Positions 16,601 through 24,262 of a DNA stretch of 49,527 nucleotides are shown in pieces (positions within the stretch are counted from its first letter, which is position 1; each line of letters starts with the position of its first letter). The DNA lies in assembly GCA_937891135.1 (NCBI GenBank), contig CALAFB010000095.1, positions 1 to 49,527 on the forward strand. The letters run 5' to 3'. The notes under the pieces are model-generated. The model had not been told where the DNA came from. It saw only the letters and a program-made list of their open reading frames with translations, and searched no databases. The position numbers and the translations under genes are program-made. Origin of the DNA: an uncultured Elusimicrobium sp. (GTDB taxonomy: Bacteria > Elusimicrobiota > Elusimicrobia > Elusimicrobiales > Elusimicrobiaceae).

Positions 16601-18289
16601 ATGCATTTGTTACGTTATTTATTTATCTTTTTTTGTTTATTAGTCTACTTGCCCGCCTACGCGGGGTTTCCGTTTTCATTTCGTAAGCCGGAAATTAAAA
16701 CGGATTATTCCAAAACCGTGTGGGACCAAATCATGGCGGAGCAATCCCTTACGGATATGCGCCGCGGCATGGGGGAAATGTCCGCTGCTAATTATCAGGC
16801 GGCTTCCAATAGTTTCGCGCGAGCCGTCATCAAAAATTCCAAAGATCCGTTGCCGTATCTACTATTAGGGGCGTCTTTGTATTGGGCGGGCAAGGTGGAT
16901 GATGCCGTCAGCGAATACAACGAGGCCTTGCGTTTAGACCCCAAAAACCCGCTTGCTTACCAACTCTTAGGGATTGCGGCCGGCTGGAAAGGGGATGTGC
17001 AACAAGCGCAAAACTATTTTTTAAAAGCCAATACGTTGGACCCTAACAAAGCCGATACGCACATGAATCTTGGCTCTACGTACGCTGTGCAGCGCAATTG
17101 GGATAAATCCTTAGAACACTTCCGCCGTGCGGTAGAACTTACCCCGCGTTCGCCGCTATTTCATTATCAGTTGGGCACATTGTATGAAGAACTTGGTCGC
17201 GACGCGCTAGCTGAAGAATCCTTCCACAAATCCCTTAAATATTTTTCTAATTACGAAGATGCGATGCTGAGTTTAGGCGCTTTGTACGAAAAACTAAACC
17301 GCCCGCAGGAGGCCCTCAAATATTACAAACGGGCCGTTAAAACCAAGCCGGGGGATTTTGTGGCCCGCCTTCGCTACGGGTTTTTGCTGATGCAACAAGG
17401 ACAAACGGACCACGCCCGGCAAGTGATAGAACAGGCCTTTTCTATTACGCGTTTTAAAGAAGACGGCCTAGCCTTAAATGCCGTTTACCGTGCCAGCGGA
17501 AACACGGCTGAAGCGTTTGAAAAGCAAATTACGAAGTTCCAAGATAATTTGGAACACGTTCCGCCCGGCAAGGCTGTCAATCTAGATGTTTCGTTAGAGT
17601 TTACTGCTGCGGTTCCGGCTCGGCGTCCGCAAACGCAGCATACTAATACGTTTGAACAAGCGTACGAGCAGTTACGCGGGGAGCCGCTGTCTGCTTCGTC
17701 CCCGGTGCCGGATGTGCAAACCTTTAAGCGTTCCTTTACGTTTGCCGCTTCAGATGAAAAAACCCGTCAGCAGCAAATTAAAGATTTTATTGGCGGTCTA
17801 CGCGAAACCGTTGCCCAAGCTGCCGGGCCATATCATGTAAATTTGTCTATGCAAGGGCGAACACTAGATTATAATGCTCCGTCTGCCCTCACGCAGGACC
17901 GGACCACAACTCCCAAAGCCGTGTATGACCCGCGCATTGTGGGTAACGATATGGGCCTGTGGGTTACGGGACGTAACTGGATGAGTTTTGTGGATGAAGC
18001 CCGGGAAACATTAGTGGAATATGAATCCTGTCCCGCAGATAATACCTGTGATTTACTGCAAGGCTTAGCTGCTTTAGCAGGGGGGGACGCTCCGTCAGCC
18101 CGTCAGCATTTTGCGCGTGCGGCTTCCGTTTCCGCGCAGGATCCGTTAGCCCAACTGGGGCTAGGTACGGCAGCCGTGATAGCCGGGGATGATGCACAAG
18201 CGGTACAGTATTACGAACGCGCGCATACGATAGACCCCAAAAACAAAGTAGCCCTTAAAAATTTAAAAATATTGGGGACCGCTAAATGA
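16601..18289 (+). CDS. Secreted or membrane-associated TPR-repeat protein
   Basis: This 562-residue protein starts with a signal-like segment (MHLLRYLFIFFCLLVYLPAYAGFP). From about 60 to 300 it has at least six tetratricopeptide repeats of 34 residues (for example ALRLDPKNPLAYQLLGIAAGWKGDVQQA and ALKYYKRAVKTKPGDFVARLRYGF). A non-repeat region follows (~310-470), then two more TPRs at the C-terminus (AAVIAGDDAQAVQYYERAHTIDPKNKVALKNL). TPRs are protein-protein docking scaffolds. The stop overlaps the rsmA start (ATGA), so the two are translationally coupled. The partner is unknown. Confidence 0.85.
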   Translation: MHLLRYLFIFFCLLVYLPAYAGFPFSFRKPEIKTDYSKTVWDQIMAEQSLTDMRRGMGEMSAANYQAASNSFARAVIKNSKDPLPYLLLGASLYWAGKVDDAVSEYNEALRLDPKNPLAYQLLGIAAGWKGDVQQAQNYFLKANTLDPNKADTHMNLGSTYAVQRNWDKSLEHFRRAVELTPRSPLFHYQLGTLYEELGRDALAEESFHKSLKYFSNYEDAMLSLGALYEKLNRPQEALKYYKRAVKTKPGDFVARLRYGFLLMQQGQTDHARQVIEQAFSITRFKEDGLALNAVYRASGNTAEAFEKQITKFQDNLEHVPPGKAVNLDVSLEFTAAVPARRPQTQHTNTFEQAYEQLRGEPLSASSPVPDVQTFKRSFTFAASDEKTRQQQIKDFIGGLRETVAQAAGPYHVNLSMQGRTLDYNAPSALTQDRTTTPKAVYDPRIVGNDMGLWVTGRNWMSFVDEARETLVEYESCPADNTCDLLQGLAALAGGDAPSARQHFARAASVSAQDPLAQLGLGTAAVIAGDDAQAVQYYERAHTIDPKNKVALKNLKILGTAK

Positions 18290-19056
18290 CCAAGCGCACT
18301 ATTCACAAATATGGCCAGCATTTTTTAGTTTCTCCGCGCGTAATTACAGAAATTGTAGATGCGGCCCAAGTCCTTAAAGCTGAAAATTTAGTAGAAATCG
18401 GTCCCGGCCAAGGCGCCCTTACACAAGAACTTATTAAACGCGGGAAAACCCATTTTACCGTTGTGGAAATTGACCCGGAAATGGTCCGGTTTTTACAAGA
18501 AAATTTGCCAGCTGCGGCAAATGTAAACATTATCCGGCAAAACTTTTTGACATTTGATTTAACCCAATTGCCTGCCGTAGCCACCCAATTTATCAGTAAT
18601 TTACCCTATATTGACGCAGCTGCTATTTTAGATAAAGTGCTTTCCTACGTGCATTTTCAGACGGCCGTGTTTATGTTTCAAAAAGAGCAGGCACAAAAAA
18701 TTACCGCTAAACCCGGTGAAAAATACTACGGGGCTTTAGCGGTGCTGAGCCAATTACGCGCACGGGTTAGTTTAATTTGTAACGTCGGGCGCGGATGTTT
18801 TAACCCGCCGCCTCAAGTAGATTCCCGCGTACTAGCGTTTGAAAAAATTCCGGCTCCTGCCAATTGGCCCGCTGTGGAGCGTGTAGTCAAGGCAGCTTTT
18901 TTGCACCGCCGTAAAACATTGTTAAATGCCCTTATGTTAGCTGGATATGATAAAGAAAAAATGATGGGGGCACTCACACGGTTACATGTACCGCTCTCTG
19001 TTCGGCCGGAAGTCCTTCAGCCGCAGCAATTTGTTAGGCTGGCTTTAGAAATCTGA
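18286..19056 (+). CDS. rsmA: 16S rRNA (adenine1518/1519-N6) dimethyltransferase RsmA
   Basis: This 256-residue protein is complete. It shows the opening KYGQHFLVSPRVI, SAM-binding motif I (EIGPGQGALTQEL, G39-G43 core), the acidic residue of motif II (VEIDPEM, E61), and the catalytic NLPY motif at 105-108. RsmA (KsgA) dimethylates two adjacent adenines in helix 45 late in 30S assembly. Its C-terminal region (AFLHRRKTLLNAL) is also typical. The ATGA overlap with the TPR gene fixes the start. Confidence 0.95.
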   Translation: MTKRTIHKYGQHFLVSPRVITEIVDAAQVLKAENLVEIGPGQGALTQELIKRGKTHFTVVEIDPEMVRFLQENLPAAANVNIIRQNFLTFDLTQLPAVATQFISNLPYIDAAAILDKVLSYVHFQTAVFMFQKEQAQKITAKPGEKYYGALAVLSQLRARVSLICNVGRGCFNPPPQVDSRVLAFEKIPAPANWPAVERVVKAAFLHRRKTLLNALMLAGYDKEKMMGALTRLHVPLSVRPEVLQPQQFVRLALEI

Positions 19057-19060
19057 CGGC

Positions 19061-19088
19061 TTGATTTTTTTAAAAAATACATTATACT
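19061..19088 (+). promoter_or_regulatory. Promoter for the 19111 gene
   Basis: TTGATT at 19061-19066 and TATACT at 19083-19088 are separated by 16 bases, followed by AGGAGAG ahead of the ATG at 19111. It starts inside the last bases after the rsmA stop. Confidence 0.65.
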
Positions 19089-19110
19089 TACCATATATGA
19101 GGAGAGACTT

Positions 19111-19779
19111 ATGCGGTATATGATTATGCTTATAGGTGTCATTTCTATATTGAGTCTGCCGGCTATGGCTGGTTCAGTAGAACCGTATATATCCGGGCAA
19201 GAACTTTGTATGGTAGAAAAAGACGGGGACGAATATCGTTTCTTGTCATCGGATGAATTTATTCGTAATCGTACCGAAATAGAATCTTCGGGAAATCAGC
19301 AGTATGAATGGTTTTTTGTGGAAAAAGAGCAAGAAACCGGACAGCCTAATTTTGTACTAAAAGCAAAAGTATATCCGGAAATGGTGGATAGTTTGTTGGG
19401 AACGCCCCGTAAATTATTTATCATTAAGCGGGGAGCTTGTGTAAATACGCCGGAAAATCAACAACTGGCCCAGCAAGTTTCTTATAAATACCAGTCTAAA
19501 GATTTAGTGTGTGCAGCCGTATTGGAGAATAATCAGGTTAAATTTGTAAAATCCTCGGTATTAACAACCGTTCCGCGCGAAAATTGGGTCTATTTCTTTT
19601 ATGAAGGCGGTAATTACAATAAAAAACTGGTAGGTATTGTTCCGGCTGTTTTGGCCCGCTCATGGGAGGAAATGACGGAAGATTTCGTTCAAAAAATTTC
19701 TGCTTGTTCCAATCACACGGGGACGGAGTCTTATGCACAGGAAAATATAGATGAAATTTTAGAACAATATGACTCTTAA
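19111..19779 (+). CDS. Secreted hypothetical protein with internal duplication
   Basis: The 222-residue product begins with a signal peptide (MRYMIMLIGVISILSLPAMAG). The mature part appears to hold two related units of ~85 residues: each begins LC/LVC plus a charged beta strand, contains an F-x-S strand, a Trp-Phe/Tyr-Phe core (QYEWFFVE versus NWVYFFYEGG) and ends in a helix and a Cys (RGACV versus KISACS). Each unit could carry one disulfide. No family is recognised. It has its own promoter and terminator, so it is a single-gene unit. Confidence 0.75.
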   Translation: MRYMIMLIGVISILSLPAMAGSVEPYISGQELCMVEKDGDEYRFLSSDEFIRNRTEIESSGNQQYEWFFVEKEQETGQPNFVLKAKVYPEMVDSLLGTPRKLFIIKRGACVNTPENQQLAQQVSYKYQSKDLVCAAVLENNQVKFVKSSVLTTVPRENWVYFFYEGGNYNKKLVGIVPAVLARSWEEMTEDFVQKISACSNHTGTESYAQENIDEILEQYDS

Positions 19780-19806
19780 TTTATATTTGTATGAACAGTT
19801 TCAATT

Positions 19807-19839
19807 CCCCCGGGTTTTGAATAATATCCGGGGGTTTTT
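19807..19839 (+). terminator. Rho-independent terminator
   Basis: CCCCCGG at 19807-19813 pairs with CCGGGGG at 19828-19834, followed by TTTTTG. It lies 28 bases after the stop of the 19111 gene. Confidence 0.85.
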
Positions 19840-19842
19840 GCT

Positions 19843-19955
19843 CTGATAATAAGACTTGTCGTATTTTCAAAAAATCGTGGCCGTAAGGCATCATTTTCCC
19901 CCAAAAATCTGCCTACTTTATAAATAGGCAAATAGGCCTTTATGGGGGGAAAACT
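19843..19955 (-). other. Possible degenerate pilin-leader RNA remnant
   Basis: Read on the minus strand, this gap has a hairpin (GCCTA...TAGGC) followed by CAGATTTTTGGG, which matches the P0 hairpin plus CAGATTTTTGGG of the pilin leader at 23940-24245. The nested outer stems are not seen. There is also a long C-run/G-run pairing (TTTTCCCCC near 19893 with GGGGGGAAAA near 19950). No gene lies downstream on the minus strand. Confidence 0.3.
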
Positions 19956-19988
19956 TTACTTTTACGGTTATTTTTATACTCTTAACGT

Positions 19989-20498
19989 ATGAAAACATCG
20001 CGGCAATACGGTTTTACGTTAATTGAATTATTAGTTGTAGTACTAATTATTGGGGTATTATCTGCTATTGTATTACCGCAGTATCAACTGGCGGTGGCGC
20101 GGTCGCACATGCGGTCTATACAACCTACGGTGGTGGCTTTGAAACAGGCCGAAGAAGCCTATTATTTGTATTACGGTGCTTATACGCAAAGTATAGAAGA
20201 TTTGGATGTAACCTTGTCCCAATGCCCGAAAGATGCCATGTGGCACGACGTGGCCGTATGCGGGCAGTGGATGATAGACCCGGTAAATGGTTCCGCGGGG
20301 AGTGAGTTAGCCAAAAATTCCGTCCGTGCGTCTTATTGTCCCAATGTTACAAAGGGAACTAAAAAATGGCCGGATTGTGAAACGGAAGGGGATTATTATA
20401 TAACCTATTGGCTCAGTTATTCTTTGCATCCCGATAAAATTGAATGTCACGCAAATACACCACTAGGGCAAAAGATGTGCCAGTCCATGCATACCTAA
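19989..20498 (+). CDS. Type IV pilin-like protein 1
   Basis: The 169-residue protein has a short basic leader (MKTSRQYG) and the class III prepilin signature GFTLIELLVVVLIIG with Gly-Phe cleavage and Glu+5, followed by a hydrophobic helix and IVLPQYQLAVARSHM. This last part replaces the usual LAAVALPQYQ with a more divergent LSAIVLPQYQ. A globular domain follows with five or six Cys. It would be processed by a prepilin peptidase. TATACT at 19975-19980 lies only 8 bases before the ATG, so the leader is very short, unlike pilins 2-4. The 3' end overlaps ftcD convergently by 36 bases. Confidence 0.85.
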   Translation: MKTSRQYGFTLIELLVVVLIIGVLSAIVLPQYQLAVARSHMRSIQPTVVALKQAEEAYYLYYGAYTQSIEDLDVTLSQCPKDAMWHDVAVCGQWMIDPVNGSAGSELAKNSVRASYCPNVTKGTKKWPDCETEGDYYITYWLSYSLHPDKIECHANTPLGQKMCQSMHT

Positions 20499-21449
20499 CT
20501 GATTTTCCAAGATTTTTTCGCTCGGTACAAACGGGCGGATTTTATCCAATAATAAATGTTGCACCGCTATGTTGAGTAAAACATTTTCATCTGTTTCATT
20601 CGGAGCATAAAATTTACCTGCTTTTAAAATCGCTTTTTGTGGTACAAGGCCAATAAGTTCGCTGCCGGTTACGGTTAAGCCGTACGCAGCGGCTAGTTGT
20701 TTGCAGGCTTCAAACACGTTGTGCAAATTGCTTTTGCGGTAATTTGTTAAATTAAACGATACTTGCGCGCAGCCGTATTCTTTCATATACCACCCGATGG
20801 CTTTTACGCCGGGAAGGCCTCCGTTTTTTTCACGTAGGGCGGACGCTATTTCTTGGGCCACAGCTACCTCTTTTGTATTTAACGAAACATTAAACGCAAT
20901 CAAAAAATCCCGCACGCCAATAACGCTAGCCCCGGTACGGGCCACACTTTCGGTAAATGCTTGCGGGCCGTAATCCGGCGGAAAATTTTTTAGTTTTTGC
21001 GGTAAACTTTCATATTCACCGTGGCGAATAAACGCCAAATCGGTTCGCTTTGGAAACAAGGCACTTTGTTCATACAAATAAACCGGAATATCCAGTTCAT
21101 AAGCCACCCGTTGTGCAAATCCGTTGATAAATAGTAAGAGATCTTCCGCTCGGATTCCTTTCACGGGAATAAACGGGCACACATCTACGGCACCCAAGCG
21201 CGGGTGCGCCCCGTGATGGATGCGCATGTCAATGTGTTTTTTGCAAGATTGAAACAACGCAAAACACGCCGCTGCCACCTCTGTTGGCAGCCCGGCTAGT
21301 GTTAGTACAGTACGGTTTGCGTCTGTATTACTATCTATGTGTAGTAAACGGGCACTTCCTAATGCGGCGCGTACGTCGCCCACAATGCGTGCTAAATTTT
21401 TTTTATCTTTTGCTTCCGAAATATTGGGTACGGCTTCAATGAGTTTCAT
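20463..21449 (-). CDS. ftcD: Glutamate formimidoyltransferase
   Basis: The 328-residue product has the formiminotransferase start (LIEAVPNISEAKD) and HIDSNTDANRTVLTLAG, MRIHHGAHPRLGAVDVCPFIPV and later RDFLIAFNVSLNT, the two-subdomain layout of this family. It transfers the formimino group of formiminoglutamate, a histidine breakdown product, to tetrahydrofolate. Only the transferase part is present; the cyclodeaminase domain of the animal enzyme is absent, as usual for bacterial stand-alone forms. No other hut genes are nearby. The ATG lies 6 bases after TATAAT, so the mRNA is probably leaderless. Confidence 0.9.
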   Translation of the reverse strand: MKLIEAVPNISEAKDKKNLARIVGDVRAALGSARLLHIDSNTDANRTVLTLAGLPTEVAAACFALFQSCKKHIDMRIHHGAHPRLGAVDVCPFIPVKGIRAEDLLLFINGFAQRVAYELDIPVYLYEQSALFPKRTDLAFIRHGEYESLPQKLKNFPPDYGPQAFTESVARTGASVIGVRDFLIAFNVSLNTKEVAVAQEIASALREKNGGLPGVKAIGWYMKEYGCAQVSFNLTNYRKSNLHNVFEACKQLAAAYGLTVTGSELIGLVPQKAILKAGKFYAPNETDENVLLNIAVQHLLLDKIRPFVPSEKILENQLGMHGLAHLLP

Positions 21450-21455
21450 ACAAAA

Positions 21456-21461
21456 ATTATA
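21456..21461 (-). promoter_or_regulatory. -10 box of ftcD, probable leaderless start
   Basis: TATAAT on the minus strand ends exactly 6 bases before the ftcD ATG at 21449. There is no Shine-Dalgarno in those bases. Confidence 0.55.
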
Positions 21462-21472
21462 TTAAAAAAAAC

Positions 21473-21502
21473 TTGCAATTTTTTTTACATTTATAGTATA
21501 GT
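21473..21502 (+). promoter_or_regulatory. Cold-shock gene promoter
   Basis: TTGCAA at 21473-21478 and TATAGT at 21497-21502 are 18 bases apart. The resulting ~54-base leader is AT-rich and ends with AAGGAAG before the ATG. It is divergent from the ftcD promoter with only 11 bases between the boxes. Confidence 0.6.
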
Positions 21503-21562
21503 AGTGATAGGTACTTATTAAGTTTAAGTACTTGATCTAAATAAATAAGGAAGTAAAAGTAA

Positions 21563-21766
21563 ATGCCTAAAGGAAAAGTAAAATGGTTTAACGACCAAAA
21601 AGGTTACGGCTTCGTAACCCCCGAAGATGGTTCTAAAGATCTCTTTGTTCACTATCAGGAAATTCAGGGTGACGGTTTCAAAACCTTAGCCGAAGGCCAA
21701 GAAGTGGAATTTGAAGTAGTAGATTCTGAAAAAGGCCCGAAAGCCGTAAAAGTCGTCAAACTGTAA
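21563..21766 (+). CDS. CspA-family cold-shock RNA-binding protein
   Basis: This is a complete 67-residue cold-shock domain. RNP1 is KGYGFVTPE and RNP2 is DLFVHYQEI, with the usual opening KGKVKWFNDQ. In the RNP2 region Tyr replaces the more common Phe/His after FVH. It binds single-stranded RNA and melts secondary structure. It has its own promoter and terminator. Given the heavily structured pilin leaders in this genome it is a plausible partner, but nothing here shows that directly. Confidence 0.95.
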   Translation: MPKGKVKWFNDQKGYGFVTPEDGSKDLFVHYQEIQGDGFKTLAEGQEVEFEVVDSEKGPKAVKVVKL

Positions 21767-21784
21767 GTTTTCATGACTTTTCTT

Positions 21785-21810
21785 GGGCCCCGTAACTGGG
21801 GCTCTTTTTT
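21785..21810 (+). terminator. Terminator of the cold-shock gene, abutting the MATE start
   Basis: A GGCCCC...GGGGCT stem around GTAACT is followed by CTTTTTT, which ends directly at the ATG at 21811. The next gene therefore begins inside the terminator tail. Confidence 0.8.
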
Positions 21811-23187
21811 ATGGTTCAAATGGCTACAAAATCTTCTGTCCAAACTTCATTAAGCGAACTATGGTTACTGTCTTATCCGCTGATTATTACCATGGCGGCA
21901 CAGGTCGTTATGCAATTTACGGACCGGATGTTTTTAGCCTGGTACTCGCCGGATGCATTAGGTGCCTGTGTGCCGGGCGGCATGTTGGCTATGATGTTTG
22001 GCGCGCTGTTTGTAGGTTTATCCGGTTATACCGGCGTATTTATTTCTCAATTTAACGCTCAAAAAAAACGGGCTTGCGTAACACTTTCGCTTTGGCAAGG
22101 GATTTTGTTAGCCCTGCTGTCGGCACTTATATTGGCGGCACTAACGCCGGCGGGCCGGGCACTTATTTATGCGTTTGACCACGCTAAAGAAGTACGCGCG
22201 CTGGAACTAACTTATTTTACGCTGCTCAATTTATTTAGCGGATTAGCCATTATCAATAACGCGCTGGCCAGTTTTTTTAACGGCCTTGGCAAAACGAAAA
22301 TCCCCATGTGTGTTGCCTTGGCGGGTAACGCGGTAAACATCGCGCTGGACTACGTATTGATATTTGGAAAACTGGGTTTCCCGGAACTGGGGATTGTAGG
22401 CGCGGCATGGGCCACTATTCTGGGTGCTGCGTGTATGACGGCTATTTTTTGCGTACTGATTTTTGCATCTCGTATCCGCCGCACGTTTAAAATTTTCCGG
22501 CTGGCCGGTTTTTACAAACCTATTTTTACGCGCCTAGTACGTTTTGGGCTGCCCAATGGGTTTGGGATTTTGATGGACGTCATTTCGTTTACGCTATTTA
22601 CGTTTATGGTGGGAAACATTGACCCTATTTCGCTGCAAGCCAGCAACATTGTGATGAGTATGCAGCCCGTCGTATTTATGGTAATCTTGGGGCTGGGAGC
22701 GGGGATTCAAATTTTAGTCAGCAAATACCAGGGCGTGCGCCGCCCGGACCAAAGTGTGCAAGTGGTCAAAAACGCCTGTAAACTAGGTTACGCATATGCG
22801 GGGGGGATTGCGGGGTTGTTTTTCTTTGGGGCACCGCTGTTTATCCATTTGTTTATTCCGGCGGGTGCGGCAGATAGTGCTGCCTTGGCTGCTAGAACGT
22901 GGCCGCTTATTAAACTGGTTAGTTTTTTCGTACTGAGCGATGCCACCTATTTAATTTTTGGCGCGGCGCTGCGCGGCGTGGGCGACACAAAGTTTTTTAT
23001 GCGCGTGATGATTGGCTGCGCGTGGTTACTGCTTATCCCGGGCACGTGGATGTTAGTTTACCGGTTGCACGCGTCTGTGACGTGGGTATGGGGGTGGTTG
23101 ACGTTCTACGCGTGGCTGACGGCGGTGTTTATGGTGGTACGCTTTGCCCGCGGCAAGTGGAAAAATATCCGGGTTACTGCTAATTAA
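21811..23187 (+). CDS. MATE-family multidrug/cation efflux transporter
   Basis: The 458-residue product has about 12 hydrophobic helices and MATE features: LWLLSYPLIITMAAQVVMQFTDRMFLAW at the start, a central loop, and the second half beginning near FGLPNGFGILMDVISFTLF. It would export drugs or organic cations against Na+ or H+. The start is uncertain: ATG 21811 touches the terminator T-tract and a second ATG at 21820 (MATKSS) is equally possible; neither has a clear ribosome site. No promoter is visible between the terminator and the start, so it may rely on read-through. Confidence 0.92.
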   Translation: MVQMATKSSVQTSLSELWLLSYPLIITMAAQVVMQFTDRMFLAWYSPDALGACVPGGMLAMMFGALFVGLSGYTGVFISQFNAQKKRACVTLSLWQGILLALLSALILAALTPAGRALIYAFDHAKEVRALELTYFTLLNLFSGLAIINNALASFFNGLGKTKIPMCVALAGNAVNIALDYVLIFGKLGFPELGIVGAAWATILGAACMTAIFCVLIFASRIRRTFKIFRLAGFYKPIFTRLVRFGLPNGFGILMDVISFTLFTFMVGNIDPISLQASNIVMSMQPVVFMVILGLGAGIQILVSKYQGVRRPDQSVQVVKNACKLGYAYAGGIAGLFFFGAPLFIHLFIPAGAADSAALAARTWPLIKLVSFFVLSDATYLIFGAALRGVGDTKFFMRVMIGCAWLLLIPGTWMLVYRLHASVTWVWGWLTFYAWLTAVFMVVRFARGKWKNIRVTAN

Positions 23188-23215
23188 AAAGGGATACATT
23201 CCTGTATCCCTTTTT
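23186..23215. terminator. Bidirectional terminator
   Basis: AAAAAGGGATACA at 23186-23198 pairs perfectly with TGTATCCCTTTTT at 23203-23215. A-tract on one side and T-tract on the other serve both the MATE gene and the converging pilin gene. Confidence 0.9.
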
Positions 23216-23216
23216 G

Positions 23217-23939
23217 CTATTCTTTTAGTTCAATTTCATAACCGTCTTTTTCCAAACTTTTACAAATTTTATTGCCCATGGAAGAATAGCTTTTACACCA
23301 CTTAGTGTTGCTAGAAAGAAGGTGGCTAAAGTTGTTTTGGTCTTCATCAAATACATCATATGCAAGGCAGTAAAGTTCGCTTTTATTTTGCATACGGCAT
23401 GCTAACAATTCACTATCTAAATCATAAGTCCAATCGGGAGTATCGTAGCTTAGCCCGTCCAACCATTCACCATCCGTCAATTCTAAATAATCATCCCCTG
23501 GTTGTATACATTCTGTTGACGTACCGCATTCCAAGGCCCGCACCTGCATCATTTTATGCATATAACTAAGAGTAGAGAGACCCTCGGTAAGTCGTGTCTT
23601 TTCCACGGCAAACTGATACTGCGGCAAGGCCACCGCTGCCAAGATACCAATAATTAGCACTACTACTAACAGTTCAATGAGCGTAAACCCGTGGGCGAGC
23701 TTCCTGATGCCCCCGACCTTCCCCCTCATGGGGAAGGATTCCCTCTCGGCGGGTAGGATTGCCCGAAGGCCCCGTGAGGGGGGATTAAATAAAGGGGGCA
23801 TCCTGAAGTGTTTTTGTTCAGGATCCCCGCATTGTTTTTTTAAAGCGGAGGAGATGCTGAGCAACAACTCCTCAGCATGACTCTTTGGTTGATTTATTTC
23901 TTGCATATTACCCTGCCGGGTGGTTATGTTTTTCATCAT
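23217..23939 (-). CDS. Type IV pilin-like protein 2 with repeat-derived leader
   Basis: The core is a pilin: GFTLIELLVVVLIIG then ILAAVALPQYQFAVEKTR and a ~140-residue globular domain with several Cys. The leader is abnormal. From ATG 23939 the Gly cleavage residue is number 84, whereas the other pilins have 7-10. Residues ~20-80 are translated from a REP mosaic (23702-23884) that stays open in frame. An internal ATG at 23729 (MRGKVGGIRKLAHG) would give a normal 14-residue basic leader and may be the working start. Either way the insertion lies between the structured leader RNA and the pilin sequence. The N-terminal residues MMKNITTRQG are probably the remnant of the original start. Confidence 0.75.
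   Translation of the reverse strand: MMKNITTRQGNMQEINQPKSHAEELLLSISSALKKQCGDPEQKHFRMPPLFNPPSRGLRAILPAERESFPMRGKVGGIRKLAHGFTLIELLVVVLIIGILAAVALPQYQFAVEKTRLTEGLSTLSYMHKMMQVRALECGTSTECIQPGDDYLELTDGEWLDGLSYDTPDWTYDLDSELLACRMQNKSELYCLAYDVFDEDQNNFSHLLSSNTKWCKSYSSMGNKICKSLEKDGYEIELKE
23702..23884 (-). repeat. REP-like mosaic inserted inside a pilin gene
   Basis: The block contains the same modules as 4494-4866 (ATCCTGAA...TTCAGGAT, GGAGGAGATGCTGAGCAAC, CTCCTCAGCATGA) plus CCCCCTCATGGGGAAGG. It lies within the coding frame of the 23217 pilin gene without stopping it. Confidence 0.8.
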
Positions 23940-24245
23940 TTTATCCTTATCATATACTTATTTTGTTGACAAGCACCCGGGTGGTAATAACCGCAAAAAA
24001 CGGCCGTCATACCGGGCGATTGTCAAAGAACCCAAATATAGCAGCCGCTGTTTCCCGATTTTACAACCGGGAAACAGTCGGTACAGCAAAGATGCATGCT
24101 TTGCTGTACCGAATAAACGGCTATCTTTGGATTGACAATCTTTTTGGTTTCCCAAAAATCTGCGTTTCTTAAACGCTTCCAAAAATAGAATAAATTGTAT
24201 GTTTGGGGGGTATTTCCCCCGGTTACGTCCTCCTATGTTATACTT
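23940..24245 (-). ncRNA. Structured pilin 5' leader RNA, copy 1
   Basis: On the minus strand the order is: TATAAT (24256-24251), TACAATTT box and TTTTTGGAA, hairpin P0 (GCGTTT/AAACGC, 24162-24176), P1 GATTGTCA/TGACAATC (24133-24140 with 24018-24025), P2 ATAGCCG with CGGCTGCTAT (24118-24124 with 24038-24047), P3 a 13-bp perfect hairpin (24079-24091 with 24099-24111) and P4 a 10-bp perfect hairpin (24048-24057 with 24068-24077). P3 and P4 sit inside P2, making a three-way junction. A CCGTTTTTT tract follows P1. The same plan occurs upstream of two other pilin genes. This fills the whole 323-base gap. Confidence 0.65.
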
Positions 24246-24262
24246 TTTGTATTATAACAAAA

